A stretch of DNA of 59,723 nt from Bacteroidaceae bacterium (GTDB lineage Bacteria > Bacteroidota > Bacteroidia > Bacteroidales > Bacteroidaceae): contig JAGAQH010000004.1 of the NCBI GenBank assembly GCA_017622815.1, forward strand, positions 1 to 59,723. Direction: 5' to 3'. The notes under the pieces were generated by a model that searched no databases, was not told the DNA's origin, and was given only the letters and a program-made list of their open reading frames with translations. Position 1 is the first letter of the stretch, and each line of letters opens with the position of its first letter. A program made the position numbers and the translations under genes. Positions 1 through 8,900 of the stretch are shown here, one piece after another.

Positions 1-222
1 CAAGTTTCAAGTTTCAGGTTTCAGAGTTTCAAGTGTCCACCAACCTTATTCCTCCAAGTAGGGACACGGCATGCCGTGTCCGAAACACCCACTACGTCAT
101 CCTTTGCATTGGCGGACACGGCATGCCGTGTCCCTACAAGTTGATGTTGCCCTCTGTAATCCGTCATCTGTACTCTGTACTCTGTACTCTGTACTCTGTC
201 ATCTGTACTCTGTACTCTGCCC
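1..222. repeat. Intergenic repeat mosaic at window edge
   Basis: This gene-free stretch starts with TTTCAAG/TTTCAGG heptamer repeats (1-33). A flank found again at other copies (CCAACCTTATTCCTCCAAG) follows, then an 80-bp paired-palindrome element (58-137), then a microsatellite-like run of TCTGTACTC/TCATCTGTACTC units (about 148-229). The run stops only at the 3' end of the minus-strand gene ending at 223. The same three modules recur in the same kind of spacer at 10.2, 15.4, 20.9 and 25.4 kb. Confidence 0.85.
58..137. repeat. 80-bp paired-palindrome element, copy 1
   Basis: Two copies of the perfect 20-bp palindrome GGACACGGCATGCCGTGTCC (62-81 and 114-133) start exactly 52 bp apart. They are bounded outside by GTAG and CTAC, so the whole element is itself inverted. 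The 32-bp spacer reads GAAACACCC...TTGGC, and the same spacer ends are seen at the other copies in either orientation. There is no T-run, so it is not a standard terminator. Its function is unknown. Confidence 0.9.
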
Positions 223-762
223 TCACCAGTTAACGACATAGTGCTGCCTATTCAGGTCCTTCCGTGCAAAGGCGATACCCACATCATAGAGGTCGAAGGT
301 AACGGTGACACGCTCGTCCTCCTTTATCCGTTTCCAGAACCCACGGCACTTGTCCTTGTCTTTCAGCACCAGCATTGTCCCCTCGCCCACATGAGAGAGG
401 GCCTCTTCGTCTTTGCCGTCCACGAAGACCATATCCGCCACGTCCTTAGTACCACGGGGCAGTATTCTCACGCCATTGTTCCCGTATTGGCAGGCCTCCC
501 GCAATGCTTTGTCAAGTCCTTCACAATACATTGTTTGCGGGCGATGATAGTTGGACAACCTGAAAGCCAGATGTCTCAGGCTCCTCACCCTCCACTTCTG
601 CCACCAGTGCAAGTCCTTGTCCATCTCCGTGTAGGCATAATATTCCTCCTTGTTGTACAGCACATTCGTCACAAGGTCAAAGGCAAACGGCGAGTGTACT
701 CCGTAGCCCTTTCTCTTGCGGACGCGCATCAACCACACTATGGGACTTTGAAACAACATCAT
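223..762 (-). CDS. Conserved hypothetical, truncated methyltransferase-like family
   Basis: A 179-residue protein. It contains a GYGVHSPFAF motif near the N-terminus and ends with a DVGIAFARKDLNRQHYV segment. From memory, both are features of a Bacteroidetes family sometimes annotated as SAM-dependent methyltransferase. I do not see a complete SAM-binding glycine-rich loop, so it is probably a shortened and perhaps non-catalytic relative. The start is uncertain: ATG at 762 (followed by a second ATG at 759) lies only a few bases below a TATCTTTG box (771-778), so the transcript would be nearly leaderless. ATG at 726 would leave a more usual leader and still keep the HSPF motif. Repeats begin straight after the stop. 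Function not assigned. Confidence 0.7.
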   Translation of the reverse strand: MMLFQSPIVWLMRVRKRKGYGVHSPFAFDLVTNVLYNKEEYYAYTEMDKDLHWWQKWRVRSLRHLAFRLSNYHRPQTMYCEGLDKALREACQYGNNGVRILPRGTKDVADMVFVDGKDEEALSHVGEGTMLVLKDKDKCRGFWKRIKEDERVTVTFDLYDVGIAFARKDLNRQHYVVNW

Positions 763-770
763 ATCTCTCA

Positions 771-778
771 CAAAGATA
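771..778 (-). promoter_or_regulatory. Bacteroidetes -7 box, TATCTTTG
   Basis: TATCTTTG on the minus strand, directly upstream of the gene ending at 223. The distance to ATG 762 is so short that either the message is nearly leaderless or translation starts at 726. Confidence 0.6.
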
Positions 779-894
779 CACAAAAAGAGGAAGCGGAGAA
801 AGAAACAGGGCGACTTTTGTTTTCCAATATGTTAATCTCTGTTAAAAGGACAGCAAATCTAACGCGCGTATATAATAATGTGCGCATAATTCCC

Positions 895-902
895 TACCTT
901 TG
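895..902 (+). promoter_or_regulatory. -7 box TACCTTTG and long leader of giant paralog 1
   Basis: TACCTTTG lies about 150 nt upstream of the ATG at 1055. The resulting leader of roughly 147 nt ends in an AT-rich stretch (TTAACTAACCTAATTATTA then CCAAACAACAAAACATTT) that is nearly identical before paralog 2 and recognisable before paralog 3. The 784-1054 spacer contains nothing else I recognise. Confidence 0.6.
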
Positions 903-1054
903 TCCCTCAAAGGGTGCTTTGTATCCGCAAAGGATTGGTGGCAAGGATGCCGCCGCACACACCCAGGAGAGAGAGTGGAACACATTATTTATTATTAAAA
1001 GACATCAACAACATTATTAACTAACCTAATTATTAACCAAACAACAAAACATTT

Positions 1055-4000
1055 ATGAAAAAGATTACTTCTTTTTTGATGATGGTTGTATTGTGCTGTG
1101 TTGGCGCGTTTGCTCAGGAGTCAGTAGGTACTGAACTCCCCACAGACAAGCTGATTACCATTGGTACAGCACAGGGCGAGATGGTGCCTGGCAAGTGGTA
1201 CTTCCTGCACAATCCCCGCAACCCCAACCAGAACGCAGAAGCATTCGCAGAGGTTGGCGGAACCATCACCACCGCAGGTGGCTTGGTAACAGACATGGGC
1301 CTTGGCTCACATGTAAAGCTGACTGCATCATCAGTAATTGACGAGGTTACAAACCCCGAAGGCGTAAACGCCAACAATTACATGGCAAACCTTGTTCGCT
1401 TCGTTGCCGTTGAAGGCGAGGAGGGCGCTTACAACATCCAGTTCGGTACTGGCAACTGGTTGGCAGACGCCCCCGGCAGCGGTACCGTGAACAACAACAA
1501 CTACATTGCAGGCAACGCAGGTAAGTACAATTTCTACCTCGTAACCATCGGTGGTGTTCCCAACACCGCTGGTCGCTTCGCATGGAACAAGTACAACATG
1601 GCTAACCGTGTGGACAACAACGGTGCCGGCGGTACTGTTGTATTCTGGGCTGAAGGTGAGACTACCGGCGAGGACGGTGGCTGGACTACCGACGCCGACA
1701 TCAAGGGTAACAAGATCTGGCAGATCTACGACATTCTCGTTGTAGGTGAGACCGACGTTTACATGGAGGCCATCAATGCCCTGATCGAGGACTACACCAC
1801 CATCACCGGATTCCAGGAGGGTGCTTTCATCGACAACCTGCTGGCTGGCCAGAACGTAGGTGAAAAGCCCGGCAACTATCGTCCCGAGGACGTTAACGCA
1901 TTCATGGAAGTACACAACAAAATCGACGAGCTGATGTACACCATGGAGATGGAAGGCATCGAGGCAATCCAGGCTCTGTACCCCACCGTTGAAGACGTGG
2001 AGAAGCTGAACGAGGATTACGTTGGTGCTTACAACCACATGATTGAAAACCGTGTTCCCCTGGCTATGACAGGTGTTAAGCCCGGTTACTACACCTTCAA
2101 CAGCTGTCTGTTCTGGTATGTCAACAAGAACGACAGCACTTTCTACACTCAGGAAGAAGCTGACTCTGTAAATGCAGAAAGCGGCTTGGTAGAAGGCGAC
2201 GAGGGTTGGATCAACGCTGGCGACGTCAAGGAAGTTACCACACGTCAGGCTGCCGCTCCCATCAAGTCTCTGTACTCTGCTCCTGCTCAGGGCAACGATG
2301 GCGCTATGGCAGATTGGATGGCATGGGGTACCCAGCAGCCCAAGGCTGAGTTCCTGTGGAAGGTTGAGGCCGTAGAGGGCAAGCCCTATGAGTACCGCAT
2401 GCTCAACGTGGCAAACGGCAAGACCCACGTCAGCATTGGCCAGAGCAGCAATTCAAAACTGGCGCTCAACGACACTGCTACCGTATGCTTCGACTGGAGA
2501 AGCAATGAGGAGGCTGTCAAGTATGCCGATGCAGAGGGCAACGAGGTAAACGACACCGTTGTTTCATTCAATATCCGTAGCTCTAACCAGCCCGAGAGCA
2601 ACTACAACTATCTGCACTGTGGTGGCCACAGCGGTGGTGCCGGCACAGGTGCTTGGATTGTAGGTTGGTCAGACGGCGGTGCCACACGCTGGTACATGGT
2701 TCCCGTGGACGAGGCAACTGTTGAAAATTGGATTAACGGTCCCGAGGCTCAGCTCCGCAAGAAGATCGAGAAGGGTGACAGCATCGCTGCAGTATCTCCC
2801 TCTCAGATTGAGATTGCCAAGGATATCGAGACTACCATCTACGACACCGACTCTGTTGTAGTAACTGCCGACCAGTTCTACAGCCAGTACACCACTGAGG
2901 ATGCTCAGACCATTCCCGAGGGCCAGACCGTTTACGACTTCATGCTCGACGGCAAGCAGAGCACATACTGGCACAGTAAGTGGGAGAATGGTGCTGTAAA
3001 CGCTAAGGTTCACTACCTGCAGATCCACGCTACCGAGACCATGGATGGTCTGTATGCCGTTAAGTTGCAGCGTCGTCCCGTTTCTGGTGACCACATCACC
3101 GAGTTGATCGCTGTTGGTTTCGTAGACGAACCCACCGACGAGACAGTATTCGCTGACGGTAAGGAACTGGGTACTCTGAAGTTGCCTCTGACTGCAAATG
3201 ACGAGACCGTGGTTACCAACACCTTCGATGCTACCGGCATGAACTACGTACGCTTCTACTCTAACTCTACCGCAGCTGCTGCTTCTGGTGGCGGTGCAGG
3301 TCATGGCTACTGGCATGCTTCTGCATTCAACGTGTTCAAGGCAAGTGCCGCTCCTCGCTACGAGACCACTCAGTACGATGTCCGCAAGACCGAGGCCGAG
3401 GCTCTGGCTGCTGCCGTTGCTACTTGGAACGAGAAGGGCTTCACTGCTGACTCTCTCGATCTCATCGAGGATCCCACCTTCGCTGCTGCTTACGAGGCTC
3501 TCGTAGCTGCATACGAGGCTTGGAGCAAGGTTTACGTTGATCCCACAGAACTCCGTAACGTTATTGCTTCTGCTCCTGACAAGAACCTGTTCGTATATGG
3601 TAAGAACCCCGGCCAGTGGCCCGAGACACGTTCTGCAAGCAACACTCCCGAAGAGTACCTCGCAGTATTGGCAGAGGCTAATGCCTACAACGCTGCCGGT
3701 GCTTACACTCCCGCAGAATCTGAAGCTAAGGTTAACGCTCTTCAGGGCGCTATCGACGGTGTATTCGCTTCTGCCAACAAGATCGAGACTGGCAAGTGGT
3801 ACCGCTTCAGCTTCGCTACTGAGGAAATGTACGACAACTACGGTTGGAACAAGGATGGTTCTAAGGCTTCTGAAAATGCTGCCGGCATAACAATCTCTCC
3901 CGCACTGTGGGGCAAGACACTTGCTGTTGGTAAGACTCTGACATCATACGCTACCTTCGAAAACGAGGAGGGCGAGGTTGACACTGTTGCTACCTACTCT

Positions 4001-5107
4001 GTTGAGGCTACCGAGGAATGGTTCGAGGGCGACAACATCTGCTTCTTCGAGGACGCTGACTTCAGCGATGGCGAGGATCTGTTCCAGTTCATCCAGGCTA
4101 CCGATTCTTCTTACATAATCCAGAACAAGGCAAGCGGTCTGTTCGTACGTGCCGGTCATCCCATGACTCTGAGTGCTGTTCCCAGCTACTTCAGCGCCAA
4201 CCAGGCTATCGGTGCAGGTGCAAACCTGATTGCTTACACCGACGTACTGGGCAAGACCGACGGTGCACACGTTTACATGCACGGCGAGCGCTCTACCAAC
4301 AAACTGACCAAGTGGGAGGCTAACACCATTGGTTCTAACTCTATGATCTTCATCGAGGAGGTTGAGGCTGTTACTGAGGCTCCCACTACCGAGTACGCCA
4401 CCAAGCTGTGGCCCGGTAAGGTTTACACCTACACCTATCCCGTTGACGTAACCGTTACCGACGGTGGTACCGCTTACGGTGCTGAGTTGGTTCTCGCCGA
4501 GGAGGATACCACTATCGTTCTGAAGGCTATCGAGGCTGAGGTTATCAGCGCAGGTACTCCCTTCATCCTGATTGCTAACCTCGATGGTGAATACATCACC
4601 ACCGCAGACCGTCTGAAGCAGATTGCATCTGAGATCCTCAACGAGAAGGGCCAGTATGGTCTGAACGAGAAGCTGGATGCCAACACCAAGCTGAGCGACG
4701 AGTATGTTCCCGTTTACATGGAGCACGGCATGGAGGTTGACACTGTTGTTACCGAGCTGCTGAGCCTGCGTGGTACTCTGAAGAGCACTACTGTTGAGGC
4801 TGGTAAGGGTATCGTTGCAAGCGAGAACGGCTTCAAGCACACTCTCGTTAATACTAATGTAGGTGCTTATGGTGCATGGATTGCTTCTGAATTCGATCCC
4901 GAGAGCGCAGACGTTCTGAGCGGTCTGGTTATTGAAGTTGAGGGCAGCATCGACACCGGCATCAGCGAGGTTCTCGACAAGGTTGCCAAGTCTGGTAACA
5001 TCTACAACGCTGCCGGTCAGCTCGTAGGTAAGGGTAACATCAACACCGTGAACAGCCTGCCCGCAGGTATCTACATCGTAAACGGTGTTAAGGTTACTAA
5101 GAAGTAA
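1055..5107 (+). CDS. Giant secreted multidomain protein, paralog 1 of 3
   Basis: 1350 residues. A Sec signal peptide occupies about residues 1-20 (ending AFA-Q). A beta-rich lectin-like N-terminal part (25-225) follows, then a helical stretch (230-330) and a second beta-rich domain (345-560). An F5/8 type C (discoidin)-like domain spans about 605-765 (DGKQSTYWHSKW). Another helical stretch, a third trefoil-like part (910-1100) and a beta domain (1115-1300) precede a C-terminal segment of about 40 residues (IYNAAGQLV...LPAGIYIVNG) that resembles a type IX secretion sorting domain. No catalytic motif was recognised. Codon choice (GCT, GGT, CGT, AAC, AAG) resembles rplS in this window, which suggests very high expression. 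Surface display or glycan binding is inference from the modules. Confidence 0.85.
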   Translation: MKKITSFLMMVVLCCVGAFAQESVGTELPTDKLITIGTAQGEMVPGKWYFLHNPRNPNQNAEAFAEVGGTITTAGGLVTDMGLGSHVKLTASSVIDEVTNPEGVNANNYMANLVRFVAVEGEEGAYNIQFGTGNWLADAPGSGTVNNNNYIAGNAGKYNFYLVTIGGVPNTAGRFAWNKYNMANRVDNNGAGGTVVFWAEGETTGEDGGWTTDADIKGNKIWQIYDILVVGETDVYMEAINALIEDYTTITGFQEGAFIDNLLAGQNVGEKPGNYRPEDVNAFMEVHNKIDELMYTMEMEGIEAIQALYPTVEDVEKLNEDYVGAYNHMIENRVPLAMTGVKPGYYTFNSCLFWYVNKNDSTFYTQEEADSVNAESGLVEGDEGWINAGDVKEVTTRQAAAPIKSLYSAPAQGNDGAMADWMAWGTQQPKAEFLWKVEAVEGKPYEYRMLNVANGKTHVSIGQSSNSKLALNDTATVCFDWRSNEEAVKYADAEGNEVNDTVVSFNIRSSNQPESNYNYLHCGGHSGGAGTGAWIVGWSDGGATRWYMVPVDEATVENWINGPEAQLRKKIEKGDSIAAVSPSQIEIAKDIETTIYDTDSVVVTADQFYSQYTTEDAQTIPEGQTVYDFMLDGKQSTYWHSKWENGAVNAKVHYLQIHATETMDGLYAVKLQRRPVSGDHITELIAVGFVDEPTDETVFADGKELGTLKLPLTANDETVVTNTFDATGMNYVRFYSNSTAAAASGGGAGHGYWHASAFNVFKASAAPRYETTQYDVRKTEAEALAAAVATWNEKGFTADSLDLIEDPTFAAAYEALVAAYEAWSKVYVDPTELRNVIASAPDKNLFVYGKNPGQWPETRSASNTPEEYLAVLAEANAYNAAGAYTPAESEAKVNALQGAIDGVFASANKIETGKWYRFSFATEEMYDNYGWNKDGSKASENAAGITISPALWGKTLAVGKTLTSYATFENEEGEVDTVATYSVEATEEWFEGDNICFFEDADFSDGEDLFQFIQATDSSYIIQNKASGLFVRAGHPMTLSAVPSYFSANQAIGAGANLIAYTDVLGKTDGAHVYMHGERSTNKLTKWEANTIGSNSMIFIEEVEAVTEAPTTEYATKLWPGKVYTYTYPVDVTVTDGGTAYGAELVLAEEDTTIVLKAIEAEVISAGTPFILIANLDGEYITTADRLKQIASEILNEKGQYGLNEKLDANTKLSDEYVPVYMEHGMEVDTVVTELLSLRGTLKSTTVEAGKGIVASENGFKHTLVNTNVGAYGAWIASEFDPESADVLSGLVIEVEGSIDTGISEVLDKVAKSGNIYNAAGQLVGKGNINTVNSLPAGIYIVNGVKVTKK

Positions 5108-5117
5108 TTACTGATAC

Positions 5118-5135
5118 ATAAGGTCTATACCTTAT
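5118..5135 (+). other. Conserved 3' UTR hairpin, paralog 1
   Basis: A perfect 7-bp inverted repeat (ATAAGGT-CTAT-ACCTTAT) sits 10 nt after the stop. The same hairpin occurs at the same distance after paralogs 2 and 3 (10101-10118, 25169-25186). It is unchanged in all three copies, so it may be an mRNA processing or stability element. Confidence 0.6.
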
Positions 5136-5145
5136 ATTATAACGA

Positions 5146-5177
5146 CCGCCCTGCCCCACAAAGGCAGGGCGGTTTTT
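5146..5177 (+). terminator. Rho-independent terminator of paralog 1
   Basis: A 10-bp GC-rich stem (CCGCCCTGCC / GGCAGGGCGG) with a 7-nt loop followed by TTTTT. It is sequence-identical after all three giant paralogs. Confidence 0.9.
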
Positions 5178-5650
5178 GTGTGGTATAAGAGGGCAGGCTT
5201 AAGGTTTCAAGTTTCAGGTTTCACGTATTAGGTGTCCGCTTACTTTCTCCCCCTGAGACAGGGGGAGTACCCGCAGGGGGAGGGGGTATGATATAAACGG
5301 AAAACGGAAAGTGAAATGTGAAATGTGAAATGTGAAATGTGAAAGATACATCATACCCCCTCCCCACTTCGTGGTACTCCCCCTGTCTCAGGGGGGAGAA
5401 AGTGGACGGAATATAGATGACAGATAACAGATAACAGAGTACAGATGATAGCTTGTAGGGACACGGCATGCCGTGTCCGCCAAAATAAAATATGGCATCG
5501 TGGATGTTTCGGACACGGCATGCCGTGTCCCTACTTGGAGGAATAAGGTTGGTGGACACTTGAAACTCTGAAACTTGAAACTTGAAACCTGAAACCTGAA
5601 ACCGGGCTCCCAGCCCTCTGAAACCTGAAACCTGAAACTTGAAACCACCT
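5178..5650. repeat. Intergenic repeat mosaic between giant paralogs 1 and 2
   Basis: Gene-free. In order: TTTCAAG/TTTCAGG units (5207-5224); the CCCCCTGAGACAGGGGG hairpin module with its GGAGGGGGTATG tail (about 5243-5290); GGAAAAC and GAAATGTGAAA short repeats (5298-5345); the hairpin module again in reverse (about 5349-5402); ACAGATAACAG microsatellite (5415-5450); an 80-bp paired palindrome (5455-5534); and a run of GAAACTTGAAACC units (5561-5645). From 5651 to 5824 I see only an 8-bp inverted repeat (5701-5708 / 5749-5756). Confidence 0.85.
5455..5534. repeat. 80-bp paired-palindrome element, copy 2 (reverse)
   Basis: The 20-bp palindrome occurs at 5459-5478 and 5511-5530, 52 bp apart, with GTAG and CTAC outer ends. 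The 32-bp spacer runs GCCAA...GTTTC, the reverse orientation of copy 1. The outer flank CTTGGAGGAATAAGGTTGG is the reverse complement of the flank before copy 1. Confidence 0.9.
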
Positions 5651-5824
5651 CAAATCCAACAAGCGAGAGAATGACTTACAGAAGCCCTGTTAAGGCTACT
5701 GGATAACGCTATCTTTTACGTTTTGGCCTTATGCAATAAGTTTCAAGCCGTTATCCGCATTATAAAATGTGTAAATTAGCAGAAAAAAATGGAAAGAATT
5801 TCATTAGGTTTTCCTCAAAATTCA

Positions 5825-5832
5825 TATCTTTA
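5825..5832 (+). promoter_or_regulatory. Probable -7 box TATCTTTA and leader of giant paralog 2
   Basis: TATCTTTA, one base from the TATCTTTG consensus, lies 157 nt before the ATG at 5990. It predicts a leader of about 150 nt, similar to that of paralog 1. The last 45 nt before the ATG are nearly identical to those of paralog 1. Confidence 0.5.
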
Positions 5833-5989
5833 CACCGCAAAATGCGTATTGTGTCTATAAAATACACACGAAAACATACGGCACGATTGTCCTGCGGAGG
5901 CATATACCTTATATATAATATATATAGGAAACAACATAAGAACATAACTATTAACTAACCTAATTATTAACCAAAACATCAAAACATTT

Positions 5990-8900
5990 ATGAGAAAGAT
6001 TACATCTTTTCTGATGATGGCCGCGATGTGCTGCGCCAGTGCTTTCGCACAGGAAGTAGGACAAGCCGTTGACACTCAGTTACCTGAGAACAAGCTCGTC
6101 CAGATTGGTACAGCACAGGCAGAGATGGTACCCGGCAAGTGGTACTTCCTGCAGAACCCCAGAAACGGCCAGAACGACAGCTACGAGTATTTCGCTGTTC
6201 CCGGCGAGAAGCCCAAGAGAGGCGGTCTTGCTGAGGACAGAGGAACTGGCGTAGGCCTTAGCACGCAGACCGACATGGACGCTGCTACCAGCGACGAGGG
6301 TGTTTCATCCGAGACATACAAGAGCCGCATGGTACGCTTCGTTGAAGTTGAGGGTGTAGAAGGCGCCTATAACATCCAGTTCGGTACCGGCAGATGGTTC
6401 GGCGACGGCGATCCCCTGAACACTGCCACCATCAACCAGAACCAGTACATCGGTGGTCTGGCAGGTAAGTGGAACTTCTACCTCATCCTGAACGCCGAGG
6501 GCCAGCCCAACACCGCCGGTCGTTTCGCATGGAACTACTATAACATGCAGAACCGTGTGGACAACAACGGCCAGGGCAACAGCGTTAACTTCTGGAACTC
6601 AGGCGAGCTTACTCTGGAAAGTCTCGACTGGAACCAGGTAGACGAGCAAGGCGATGCAGGTATCATCGGTAACAACGTATGGCAGATTTACGACATCATC
6701 GTTGTTGGCGAATTGGATGTTTATGAAGAGGCATTCAACGCCATGATCGAGGACTACACCACCATCACCGGATTCCAGGAGGGTGCTTTCATCGACAACC
6801 TGTTGGCTGGTCAGAACGTTGGTCTCAAGCCCGGCAACTATCGTCAGGAAGATGTCGATGCATTCATGGAAATCCACAATGTCATTGACGAGCTGATGTA
6901 CACCATGGAGATGGAAGGTCTCGAGGCAGTACAGGCTCAGTACCCCACCGCTGAAGACGTGAAGGAGTTGAACCAGAAATACGTTGATGCATACAACCAC
7001 ATGATCAACAACCGCGTTCCTCTGGCTATGTCAGGCATCCAGCCCGGCTACTACACCTTCAACAGCAGCCTGTTCTGGTATGTCAACAAGAACGACAGTA
7101 CTTTCTACACTCAGGAAGAAGCAGACTCTGTAAATAACGAAAGCGGTCTGGTAGAAGGCGACGAGGGTTGGATCAACGCAGGCGACGTCAAGGAAGTTAC
7201 CACACGTCAGGTTCCCGCTCCCATCAGAGCTCTCTGTGCTGAAGCTTCAACTGCCAGCGATGGCACTACAGGCGAGTGGTTGGCTCACATTCCTCTCAAG
7301 CCTGAAGCAAAGTTCCTGTGGAAGATTGAAACAGTTGAAGGCAAGCCCACAGAGTACCGCATGATCAACATGCTGAAGGGCGAAACATTCACCGGCATCA
7401 GCCAGAGCACAGCAAACGGCCAGCTGTCAAAGAACGACACCGCTACCGTATGCTTCGACTGGAGAAACGATGCAGAGCCCGTCAAGTATGAAGACCTGGA
7501 AGGCAACGTGGTAACTGATACAGTCGTTTCATTCAACATCCGCAGTTCAAGCCAGCCCGCAGACGGTTACAACTATCTGCACTGTAATGGCCACAGCAAT
7601 GGTGGCGGCGGCCAGAACTGGATTGTAGGTTGGGCCGACGGCGGTGCCACACGTTGGTACATGTCTCCCATTGACGAGGCTACAGCAGAGGAGTGGATCA
7701 ATGGTCCCGAGGCTCAGCTCCGCAAGAAGATCCAGAAGGGCGACAGCATCGCTGCTGCATTCCCCGCTCAGCTGGAGGTTGCCAAGGATCTGGTTGCCGA
7801 CATGGACACCACTACAAACGTGGCTAACATCAACACATTCAGCAGCCCCTACCACTGCCCCGCAGAAGGTAACATGGAGCAGCTCTTCGACGGCACCTAC
7901 AACAATGCCAACAACTTCTGGCATTCTAACTGGCAGAACGGCAATGACTATGCCTACAGCACTACCAACGGTACAAACTACTTCGTGGTAGAGGACGTTG
8001 ACGGTCTCATTGATGGCGGTCTGGCCGTTATGGTTGCACGCCGTCCCGTGGCTAACGACCACCTGACTCAGCTTACCGTTTACGGTACCAACGATGCTTA
8101 CAGCCACGATGACGACCTGGCCAACATCAAGGCAGGCGGCGAGGCTCTCTACACATGGACCGAACTCGGCGTCCTGAAGACTCCTTATGGTACAGGCAGT
8201 GAGTTCATCGCTTCTAACGCTATCGCATTTGACGGCAAGTACCAGTACTACAAGTTCGTGGCTACAGGTACCACCAACAACCGCGGTTACTTCCACATGG
8301 GCGAGTTCGCTCTCTATCCCGCCAAGATCAGCAAGCGTTACGAGACCACTCAGTACGATGTCCGCAAGACCGAGGCCGAGGCTCTGGCTGCTGCCGTTGC
8401 CGTTTGGAACGAGAAGGGATTTGCTGCTGACTCTCTCGAACTGCTCGAGGATCCCACCTTCGATGCCGCTTACGAGACACTCGTAGCTGCTGCCGAGGCA
8501 TGGGGCAAGGTATTCGTTAATCCCACCGCACTCCGCGACGAACTCTCTGCAGCTCCTGCCAAGAACCTGTTCGTATATGGCAAGAACCCCGGCCAGTGGA
8601 CCGAGACACGTTCTGCAGGCAACACTCCCGATGAGTACCTCGCAGTATTGGACAAGGCTAACGCCTACAACGCTGCCGGTGCTTACACTCCCGCAGAATC
8701 AGAGGCTCACATCAAGGCCCTCCAGGAGGCTATCGACGGTGTATTCGCTGCTGCCAACAAGATCGAGACTGGCAAGTGGTACCGCTTCAGCTTCGCTTCT
8801 GAGGAAATGTACGAGAACTACGGTTGGGACAAGGCTGGTGCCAAGGCTTCTGAGAACGCTGCAGGCGTCGTAACTTCTCCCGCACTGTTCGGCAAGACCA

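Noticed and set aside
33-233. Short open frames across the palindromes and microsatellites
   Set aside because: They are translations of repeats. The same peptides (for example RHAVS, DTACRVPT) recur at every copy in any frame.
5455-5534. Paired palindromes as Rho-independent terminators
   Set aside because: No T-run on either side. The giant genes already have a separate terminator upstream.
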